Of a DNA stretch of 64,000 nt, positions 52,459 through 59,548 are shown piece by piece. The first letter of the stretch is position 1. Each line of letters starts with the position of its first letter. Under the pieces are notes generated by a model. It saw nothing but the letters and a program-made list of their open reading frames with translations. It ran no database searches and had not been told where the DNA came from. Position numbers and translations under genes: made by a program. Source of the stretch: Clostridia bacterium (GTDB lineage Bacteria > Bacillota > Clostridia > Christensenellales > CAAEEZ01); the NCBI GenBank assembly GCA_900755035.1, contig CAAEEZ010000017.1, positions 62,001-126,000 on the forward strand, written 5' to 3'.

Positions 52459-52839
52459 ATGCGTAAATTTAAGATAACCGTAGATGGACAACCTTACGTA
52501 GTAGAAGTAGAGGAAGTAGCAGCAAGCGAAACCATAGAAATAGTAAAAACCGAGCCTGTAAAAGTGGTAGCACCTAGCCCACAACCTAAGCCAGAAGCAA
52601 AGCCACAACCAAGCGCAAACGTAGCAAATAGCGGAATTAAACTAGTTGCTCCTATGCCTGGTACTATTTTAGACTTAAAATTCAAAGATGGCGACAGCGT
52701 TAAAAAAGGCGACGTAGTCGTTATACTAGAAGCAATGAAAATGGAGAACGAAATCGTTGCAACTGACGACGGCGTTATCAAATACGCAGTTTCTAAGGGC
52801 GCAAGCGTACAAACCGGTGACGTTATAGCAACGTTGTAA
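52459..52839 (+). CDS. Biotin carboxyl carrier protein of the decarboxylase
   Basis: A 126-residue protein that carries the carboxyl group on biotin between the carboxyltransferase and the membrane pump. The C-terminal biotinyl domain has the EAMKMENE motif with the biotinylated Lys94. It is preceded by a flexible Pro/Ala/Gln/Lys linker (about residues 34-55), typical of decarboxylase carrier subunits. GAAGGAGAT lies before the ATG. Confidence 0.95.
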   Translation: MRKFKITVDGQPYVVEVEEVAASETIEIVKTEPVKVVAPSPQPKPEAKPQPSANVANSGIKLVAPMPGTILDLKFKDGDSVKKGDVVVILEAMKMENEIVATDDGVIKYAVSKGASVQTGDVIATL

Positions 52840-52852
52840 TATCGGAGGAAAA

Positions 52853-54301
52853 ATGAATTCATTAACTTTAATGGCTAATTCGAATTTTCTCGATACGCTA
52901 ACAAACTTGTGGAATAGCACGGGTTTTGTAACGGGAGGTTCTGCCGTTGATATCGTACTAAAAGTTTGTATGATGTTACTAGCGTGCTTCTTCGTATATT
53001 TAGCGGTTGTAAAAAAATTCGAGCCAAATCTTTTGCTGGCGATTGCATTTGGTATGTTTTTAATCAATATCCCTGGTGCGTTCGAAATATTATATCCAGT
53101 AAAAAATATAAATTCTATTGTTGAAGCCTCGGCGCAAGTGGCGTTAAAGGACGGGGCACTACAAGAATTGTTTAATAACGGTTCTTATCAAGAATTGATT
53201 GCGGGCATTAGCAATGCTTTTAACTCAAACCTTGGTAATACTATTCTGTCTAACGTAATGATGCAAATCAAAGCAACTTTTGAAACTGCGCCAGAAACCT
53301 TTGCGTCGCTTCAAGAGTGCGTACAATACGTACAAGACGTTTATATCAATACGGCTGGTTCAATGGTTACACCTGGACTTTTCGACGTATTGTTTAAGGG
53401 TGTAGAGTGGGTTATCTTCCCGCCGTTAATCTTCCTTGGAATAGGTGCAATGACGGACTTTGGACCGCTTATTGCAAATCCTAAGAGTTTGCTACTAGGT
53501 GCAGCGGCACAAATAGGTATATTCGCTACTTTCCTAGGCGCATTACTTATGGGTGATATGTTTACTCCGTTCCAAGCAGCGTCTATCGCTATTATTGGTG
53601 GTGCGGACGGCCCTACGGCTATTTACGTAACTGCAAAACTTGCTCCTGAGATGTTAGGCTCAATTTCTATTGCGGCTTACTCGTATATGGCGCTTGTTCC
53701 CGTTATCCAACCACCTATTATGAAACTTCTAACCACCAAAAAGGAAAGAAAGATAAGAATGGAACAATCAAAGCCTGTATCTAAGGCTAAGAAGGTTATA
53801 TTCCCTATTCTTGTTACGGGTATCGTTGGTATTATGTTGCCGTCGGCTATGCCACTACTTGGTATGTTAATGCTAGGTAACTTAATAAAAGAATCGGGCG
53901 TTGTTCCAAGGCTAGTTGATACTGCGTCTAACGCACTTATCAATATCGTTACCATTTTGCTTGGATTTACCGTTGGTACGAAGGCTTATGCACCACAGTT
54001 CCTAACTCCGCAAACCCTACTAATAATGGTACTAGGTATAGTTGCGTTCTCGATTGGTACTGCGTCTGGTGTACTATTTGGTAAGCTTATGAGTAAACTT
54101 GACGGTGGTAAAACCAATCCGCTTATTGGTGCTGCGGGTGTATCGGCAGTGCCTATGGCAGCAAGGGTTGCTCAGGACGTTGGTAAAAAAGAAGACCCTA
54201 ATAATTATTTATTGATGCACGCTATGGGACCTAACGTAGCAGGTGTAATCGGTTCAGCTGTTGCAGCAGGTATTTTACTTGCGGTATTCGGCGTTGCTTA
54301 A
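52853..54301 (+). CDS. oadB: Sodium-translocating decarboxylase beta subunit (OadB)
   Basis: The integral membrane subunit that decarboxylates carboxybiotin and exports sodium. The 482-residue protein has about eleven membrane segments. The conserved IGAMTDFGPLIANP and the signature IIGGADGPTAIYVTAKLAPE are present, with the C-terminal GAAGVSAVPMAARVAQDVGKKEDPNNYLLMHAMGPNVAGVIGSA region in parts. Compared with the family (about 375-430 residues) it has an extra soluble stretch of about 100 residues, roughly 85-185, between the second and third membrane segments. TCGGAGG precedes the ATG. Confidence 0.94.
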   Translation: MNSLTLMANSNFLDTLTNLWNSTGFVTGGSAVDIVLKVCMMLLACFFVYLAVVKKFEPNLLLAIAFGMFLINIPGAFEILYPVKNINSIVEASAQVALKDGALQELFNNGSYQELIAGISNAFNSNLGNTILSNVMMQIKATFETAPETFASLQECVQYVQDVYINTAGSMVTPGLFDVLFKGVEWVIFPPLIFLGIGAMTDFGPLIANPKSLLLGAAAQIGIFATFLGALLMGDMFTPFQAASIAIIGGADGPTAIYVTAKLAPEMLGSISIAAYSYMALVPVIQPPIMKLLTTKKERKIRMEQSKPVSKAKKVIFPILVTGIVGIMLPSAMPLLGMLMLGNLIKESGVVPRLVDTASNALINIVTILLGFTVGTKAYAPQFLTPQTLLIMVLGIVAFSIGTASGVLFGKLMSKLDGGKTNPLIGAAGVSAVPMAARVAQDVGKKEDPNNYLLMHAMGPNVAGVIGSAVAAGILLAVFGVA

Positions 54302-54312
54302 TGGAGGATAAT

Positions 54313-55713
54313 ATGGCAAATAAATTATTGATAACTGAAACAATATTAAGAGATGCGCATCAATCTCAAGCGGCTACTAGAATGAGAACCGACGAGATGT
54401 TGCCCGTATGTGAAAAATTAGATAAAGTTGGCTATTACTCACTAGAATTGTGGGGTGGCGCAACCTTCGATTCTTGCCTAAGATTTTTGATGGAAGACCC
54501 GTGGGAAAGACTACGTAAATTACGTAAAGCAATGCCTAACACGAAATTCCAAATGCTACTAAGAGGACAAAATATTTTAGGTTACAAGCACTATGCCGAC
54601 GACGTTGTAGATAAGTTTATTGAACTTGCAATCAAAAACGGAATAGATATTATTCGTATTTTTGATGCACTAAACGACGTAAGAAACATGGAACAAGCCA
54701 TAAAATCGACCAAAAAGTACGGTGGAACGGTAGAAGCAGCCATAAGTTATACAACTGGACCCGTATTTACTATTGACTATTATACAAATCTTGCTGTACA
54801 ATTAGAAGAGATGGGTGCTGATATTATCTGTATTAAAGATATGGCAGCATTGTTACTTCCTTACGAGGCGTACGATTTAATCAAGGCTATCAAAGCAAAA
54901 GTTAAAGTTCCTATTCACTTGCATACTCATAACACCGCAGGTTGTGGAGATATGACTTTACTTAAAGCCGCCGAGGCTGGCGTTGACATTGTTGATACTG
55001 CACTAAGCCCAATGGGTAACGGCACGAGCCAACCGGCAACTGAGCCGTTGGTTGCAACTTTGAAAGGCACTGAAAGAGATACGGGTATAGATATTGAGTT
55101 GTTGTCGGATATCGCAAATCATTTTAGAACCGTTGCCGACAGATTAAAGGCTGACGGATTCCTAAGTGATAAAGTATTAAAGGTAGATATCAACGCACTT
55201 ATTTATCAAGTACCAGGTGGTATGCTTTCTAACCTTATCAGTCAATTAAAGCAAGCAAACGCCGAGGACAAATACCGTGAGGTATTAGAGGAAGTTCCAA
55301 GAGTAAGAGCAGATATGGGTTATCCGCCACTTGTTACGCCTACTAGCCAAATCGTTGGTACTCAAGCAGTGCTAAACGTACTTGCAGGTGAGAGATACAA
55401 GATGGTAACTAAGGAAACTAAGGATTTGCTAATCGGTAAGTATGGTAAATTACCTGTAGAGCCAAATCCAGACGTAGTAAAACAAATTATCGGTGATACC
55501 CCTAGAATTACTTATCGTCCTGCTGACGATATCAAGCCAGAACTTGATACGTACAGAGAGGAAATGAAAGAATACTACGAGCAAGAAGAGGACGTACTAA
55601 GTTACGCATTGTTCCCTCAAGTTGCTAAAAAGTTCTTCGAGTATAGAAAGGCTCAAAAGTACTCGCTTGATTCAAGTTTGTTAGACAGGGAAAACAATAT
55701 TCATCCTGTTTAA
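54313..55713 (+). CDS. oadA: Oxaloacetate decarboxylase alpha / pyruvate carboxyltransferase subunit
   Basis: A TIM-barrel carboxyltransferase of the OadA/transcarboxylase 5S family that moves carboxyl between oxaloacetate and biotin. The 466-residue protein has TILRDAHQSQAATRMRTDEM with the metal-binding aspartate, the IKDMAALLLP motif with the reactive lysine, and the HLHTHNTAGCGDM motif with two metal-binding histidines, followed by the post-HMGL domain. The separate biotin carrier gene explains the absence of a C-terminal biotin domain. GGAGG lies before the ATG at 54313. It is the last pump gene; HU follows after 23 bases. Confidence 0.94.
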   Translation: MANKLLITETILRDAHQSQAATRMRTDEMLPVCEKLDKVGYYSLELWGGATFDSCLRFLMEDPWERLRKLRKAMPNTKFQMLLRGQNILGYKHYADDVVDKFIELAIKNGIDIIRIFDALNDVRNMEQAIKSTKKYGGTVEAAISYTTGPVFTIDYYTNLAVQLEEMGADIICIKDMAALLLPYEAYDLIKAIKAKVKVPIHLHTHNTAGCGDMTLLKAAEAGVDIVDTALSPMGNGTSQPATEPLVATLKGTERDTGIDIELLSDIANHFRTVADRLKADGFLSDKVLKVDINALIYQVPGGMLSNLISQLKQANAEDKYREVLEEVPRVRADMGYPPLVTPTSQIVGTQAVLNVLAGERYKMVTKETKDLLIGKYGKLPVEPNPDVVKQIIGDTPRITYRPADDIKPELDTYREEMKEYYEQEEDVLSYALFPQVAKKFFEYRKAQKYSLDSSLLDRENNIHPV

Positions 55714-55736
55714 TATAAATATATGGAGGAAAAAAT

Positions 55737-56009
55737 ATGAACAAAAAAGAATTAGTTAATGCAGTTGCAGACAAAGCAGGATTTACCGCTAAAGATACCG
55801 GCGTTTTCGTAGACGCTTATATCGACGTTATTACCGAAGCTTTGAAAGCTGGCGACAAAGTTCAATTAGTTGGCTTTGGAACTTATGAAGTAAAAGAAAA
55901 AGAGGCAAGAGAAGGTTTTAACCCTGCTACCGGTGAAAAAATCACCATTCCTGCAAGCAAAGTTCCTGTATTTAAGGCAGGCAAAGCCTATAAAGATTTG
56001 TTTAACTAA
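55737..56009 (+). CDS. hup: HU family DNA-binding protein
   Basis: A 90-residue nucleoid protein that bends DNA without sequence preference. The opening MNKKELVNAVADKAGF, the beta-arm region EVKEKEAREGFNPATGEKITIPASKVPVFKAGKAYKDL in parts, and the proline at the tip of the arm (near residue 63) are typical. GGAGG precedes the ATG and a strong terminator follows. It may be expressed from the decarboxylase operon or from an unseen promoter. Confidence 0.96.
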   Translation: MNKKELVNAVADKAGFTAKDTGVFVDAYIDVITEALKAGDKVQLVGFGTYEVKEKEAREGFNPATGEKITIPASKVPVFKAGKAYKDLFN

Positions 56010-56025
56010 TAAAACGAATAAATTA

Positions 56026-56051
56026 GCAATGGCAAACGCCATTGCTTTTTT
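56026..56051 (+). terminator. Intrinsic terminator after HU
   Basis: A perfect 8-bp stem (56026-56033 with 56038-56045), AAAC loop and six T. Confidence 0.9.
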
Positions 56052-56142
56052 ATTGCAATTTTTTTGTAATTTTGTAAACTATTTATAAGTATCAAATCAG
56101 TTTAACTATATATTTTCTTGTCCATAAATGAACCTTTATTTA

Positions 56143-56171
56143 TTGAAATATATCTTATATTATAGTATAAT
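56143..56171 (+). promoter_or_regulatory. Promoter of surE and the following flavoprotein gene
   Basis: TTGAAA at 56143-56148 and TATAAT at 56166-56171, 17 bases apart. Confidence 0.72.
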
Positions 56172-56186
56172 CAATATGAGGAAAAT

Positions 56187-56942
56187 ATGAAGATATTATT
56201 AACGAACGACGACGGAATAAAAAGCACGGGAATAGAATCAATAAAAAATGCGCTAATAACTAGCGGACATACCGTAACTATCGTTGCGCCAAGCGAAAAT
56301 CAATCGGGTTGTAGCCATAGTATGCGTTTTTACAATAGAATTATGCTTAAAAAGGTAGAAGAAGGCGAAGGCTACGTGGAGTACAGTTTGTCGGGTTCGC
56401 CGGCAGACTGCGTGAAACTTGGGCTAAGTAAACTTATGCCTGATGCCGATTTAGTTATCAGCGGTGTAAACGACCTTGCTAATAGTGGTACGGACTTATT
56501 GTATAGCGGTACTTTTAACGGTGCGTTTGAAGGTACGGTGTGCGGGGTAGATTCTATTGCAATATCTGCATGTAGCGAAAAATATATACCGTCAGCAGTA
56601 GAATTTTTAATTAAAAACCTATCTATCTTTAAGGAAAAATTCTTTTCAAAGCCGTATACGATAAACATTAACGTACCAAATTATCTAGACAAAATAAAAG
56701 GGGTAAAAGTTTGTCCGCTTGGCGAGAAGAAATATACTGATTTGTATCAAATTTTCCCAACTGAAAACGAACTTGAAACGGAATACTTTTTGTACGGCGA
56801 CGAAATATTTATAGAGAAAAATCCAAGTGAAGTGGACGTGAATTTGCTTAACGAAGGATATATTACTATAACTCCTACAAAACTTGAACTTGTGAATAAT
56901 TACGAATATTGCAATATACTTAAGGAGATAAAACTATTATGA
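56187..56942 (+). CDS. surE: 5'/3'-nucleotidase SurE
   Basis: SurE is a metal-dependent phosphatase acting on nucleoside monophosphates. The 251-residue protein has the N-terminal metal site ILLTNDDGIKSTGI with Asp8 and Asp9, the APSENQSGCSHSM motif with the active serine and asparagine, SGSPADCVKLGL, and SGVNDLANSGTDLLYSGTFNGAFEG in parts. GAGG precedes the ATG. It overlaps the next gene by four bases. Confidence 0.94.
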   Translation: MKILLTNDDGIKSTGIESIKNALITSGHTVTIVAPSENQSGCSHSMRFYNRIMLKKVEEGEGYVEYSLSGSPADCVKLGLSKLMPDADLVISGVNDLANSGTDLLYSGTFNGAFEGTVCGVDSIAISACSEKYIPSAVEFLIKNLSIFKEKFFSKPYTININVPNYLDKIKGVKVCPLGEKKYTDLYQIFPTENELETEYFLYGDEIFIEKNPSEVDVNLLNEGYITITPTKLELVNNYEYCNILKEIKLL

Positions 56943-58156
56943 AAATTTGCGTAATCGGTGGTGGCGCTAGTGGTATGATTGCCGCCGGTTTTGCTAAAAA
57001 CGAAAATAACCAAGTAGTTTTATTTGAAAAAAACGAAAAACTTGGGAAAAAAATATATATAACGGGCAAAGGTAGATGCAACGTAACTAATAATACCGAA
57101 GTACAAGAATTTATGAAAAACGTAGTATCTAACCCTAAATTTTTAACGGGGTGTCTTTATTCGTTTACTCCTAATGATTTAATGCAACTAATAGAAGAAA
57201 ACGGCGTAAAACTAAAAACGGAAAGGGGCAATAGAGTGTTCCCCGTTAGTGATAAATCTAGCGATATAATAAAGGCGTTAGAGCATTTTGTAAGAAATAG
57301 TGGCGTTGAAGTAAGACTTAACGAAAACGTTGTAAATATAGCCCAAAACGAAAAATTTATTATAAAAACCGACCTAAACGAATATACTTTTGATAAAGTG
57401 ATAATAGCAACGGGCGGATTATCTTACAAAAGTACAGGCTCGACGGGTGACGGATATAAGTTTGCAAAACTATTTGGTCATAGCATTACCGAGCTTAAAG
57501 CGGGGCTAACGTCTATTAGCCTAAAAGACGAATATATTGCTAAACTAGAAGGCATTTCTCTTAAAAACGTAACGCTAAACACCTATATTAACGGCAAGAA
57601 AAAGTTTGAAGAGTTTGGCGAAATGCTATTTACCAAAAACGGTATTAGTGGCCCAATCGTGCTTACTACAAGTAGCAAAATAGCAAAATTTAAGCAAGAC
57701 GAGGTAAGCTTTACTATTGACTTTAAGCCTGCGCTTGATTACGTAACACTGAACAATAGGTTGCTTAGAGAGTTTAACGCTAATATAAACAAAAACGTAT
57801 CGAACGTTATTAGTGAAATATTGCCAAGTAGGCTTGTATCCGCATTTTTAGACGTTTGCAAAATAAACGAGTACAAAAAGGTAAATACTATTACCAAGCA
57901 AGAAAGACAAAGCATAATTACAAACTTAAAAGACTTTCCAATCACTTTTGAAAAGGTGGATAAAATTGACAACGCAGTAATTACCATAGGTGGCGTAAAA
58001 ACTAGCGAGATAAATTCGGCGACTATGGAAAGTAAAATAATAAGCGGTTTGTATTTTGCAGGTGAAGTTATAGACGTAGACGCTTTAACGGGTGGATATA
58101 ATTTGCAAATTGCGTTTTCAACGGGGTATGTAGCCGGCAAAAATGCAAGTTATTAA
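56939..58156 (+). CDS. NAD(P)/FAD-dependent oxidoreductase, HI0933/YhiN family
   Basis: A 405-residue flavoprotein with the N-terminal dinucleotide-binding loop VIGGGASGMIAAGFA and a family-typical KLGKKIYITGKGRCNVTN segment, followed by NRVFPVSDKSSDI and the C-terminal GEVIDVDALTGGYNLQIAFSTGY motif that closes the FAD site. Its substrate is unknown. In Clostridia it is regularly found upstream of cmk-plsC-ispH, as here. Confidence 0.92.
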   Translation: MKICVIGGGASGMIAAGFAKNENNQVVLFEKNEKLGKKIYITGKGRCNVTNNTEVQEFMKNVVSNPKFLTGCLYSFTPNDLMQLIEENGVKLKTERGNRVFPVSDKSSDIIKALEHFVRNSGVEVRLNENVVNIAQNEKFIIKTDLNEYTFDKVIIATGGLSYKSTGSTGDGYKFAKLFGHSITELKAGLTSISLKDEYIAKLEGISLKNVTLNTYINGKKKFEEFGEMLFTKNGISGPIVLTTSSKIAKFKQDEVSFTIDFKPALDYVTLNNRLLREFNANINKNVSNVISEILPSRLVSAFLDVCKINEYKKVNTITKQERQSIITNLKDFPITFEKVDKIDNAVITIGGVKTSEINSATMESKIISGLYFAGEVIDVDALTGGYNLQIAFSTGYVAGKNASY

Positions 58157-58176
58157 CTATTTATACATAAAATCAT

Positions 58177-58204
58177 TTGCATTATACACGATTTATAGTA
58201 TAAT
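58177..58204 (+). promoter_or_regulatory. Promoter of cmk-plsC-ispH
   Basis: TTGCAT at 58177-58182 and TATAAT at 58199-58204, 16 bases apart. Confidence 0.62.
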
Positions 58205-58225
58205 TATTATAATATGGAGAACAAA

Positions 58226-58882
58226 ATGATAAATATTGCTGTGGACGGACCTGCCGGCGCAGGCAAAAGTACTATTTCTAAAATAGTTGCAAAAAAACTA
58301 AATATTATTTATTTAGATACGGGCGCAATGTACAGAGGTCTAGCGTGCCTTGCATATGACAACGACGTTGAGCCAAGCGACGAAAACGCTGTAAACGAAC
58401 TAATTAAAGACGTTTGTATGGAAATAAAGTACGAATACGGACTACAACAAGTAATCGTAAACGGTAAAAACCAAACGCCTTACATTAGGGAACATAAGGT
58501 TTCAAACGGTGCGTCGGACATATCAAAGCATCCGTCTGTAAGACTAAAAATGGTGGACTTACAACGTGAAATTGCATCTAAAATAGACGTAATTTTGGAC
58601 GGAAGAGATATAGGTACGTTTGTTTTACCAAACGCAAAATATAAATTCTTTTTGGTAGCAACACCAGAAGAAAGGGCAAAGAGAAGGTATATAGAATTAG
58701 TTGAAAAAGGTCAAAAAGACGTTAAATTAGAAGACGTTTTAGCCGACATAAATCAAAGGGACAAAAACGATTCGTCAAGGGCGCTTGCACCACTGAAACA
58801 AGCCGACGACGCTATCAAAATTGATACGACTGATATGACTATTGACGAAGTCGTTGAAGTGATATTATCATATATTAAATGA
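58226..58882 (+). CDS. cmk: Cytidylate kinase
   Basis: Cmk phosphorylates CMP and dCMP. The product of about 218 residues has the P-loop VDGPAGAGKSTISK, the substrate segment YLDTGAMYRGLA, the LDGRDIGTFVLPNAKYKFFLVA block in parts and the lid REIASK to RAKRRYIEL region. The ATG at 58226 is preferred over one at 58214 because GGAG lies six bases before it. Confidence 0.95.
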   Translation: MINIAVDGPAGAGKSTISKIVAKKLNIIYLDTGAMYRGLACLAYDNDVEPSDENAVNELIKDVCMEIKYEYGLQQVIVNGKNQTPYIREHKVSNGASDISKHPSVRLKMVDLQREIASKIDVILDGRDIGTFVLPNAKYKFFLVATPEERAKRRYIELVEKGQKDVKLEDVLADINQRDKNDSSRALAPLKQADDAIKIDTTDMTIDEVVEVILSYIK

Positions 58883-58912
58883 GGTAGTTAATTGAATACT
58901 AAGAGGTTAAAT

Positions 58913-59548
58913 ATGTTTTATTACAAACTACTGCAATGCGTATATAATCCACTTGTATGGCTGTTTACAAAAACAAAGTTCTACGGTGAGTGCAACGTAT
59001 TGAAAGATACTAAGGCAATCTACGTATGTAATCATACGTCAGCATACGATTGTTTTATGTTCTTTACAAAATTTTTTAGAAGAAATAAGATTTACATTTT
59101 GTCAAAAGCGGAAGTTTTCACAAAATTGTTTAAGTCTAAATTGATGAATAAAATTTTATTAAAGGGTGGCGTTATTCCTATTAGACGTGGCGAAGCAGAT
59201 ATAGAAAACGTAAAAAGGGTAATGAACGCTATAAATTCGGGCGAACCCGTATTTATGTTCCCGGAAGGCACTAGAAATACCGGCGACACAAAAGAATTTT
59301 TGGAGTTTAAGCCGGGCGCTGCAATGTTTGCAATTAAAACGGGCGCTCCCGTTATACCGGTAGTTTACTCTGGAAAGACAGGTTTCTTCAAAAAGACCAG
59401 TTGCAAAATCGGTGCGCCGTTCTATCTAAACGAATACAATGGAAAATGTACGAAAGCAAATTTGCAAGAAGGTACTCAAAAAATATACGATAAAATGAAG
59501 GACACTCAAAGAGAATTATTCGAATTGATGGAAAAGGAAAATAATTAG
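58913..59548 (+). CDS. plsC: 1-acyl-sn-glycerol-3-phosphate acyltransferase
   Basis: PlsC adds the second acyl chain to lysophosphatidate to make phosphatidate, the CdsA substrate. The catalytic H-x4-D motif is His41 to Asp46 in CNHTSAYDCF, followed by GGVIPIRRG and the glycerol-phosphate motif FPEGTRN. The ATG at 58913 has AAGAGG before it. A TTG at 58892 with GAGG upstream is a possible alternative adding seven residues. The stop overlaps the next start by one base. Confidence 0.92.
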   Translation: MFYYKLLQCVYNPLVWLFTKTKFYGECNVLKDTKAIYVCNHTSAYDCFMFFTKFFRRNKIYILSKAEVFTKLFKSKLMNKILLKGGVIPIRRGEADIENVKRVMNAINSGEPVFMFPEGTRNTGDTKEFLEFKPGAAMFAIKTGAPVIPVVYSGKTGFFKKTSCKIGAPFYLNEYNGKCTKANLQEGTQKIYDKMKDTQRELFELMEKENN

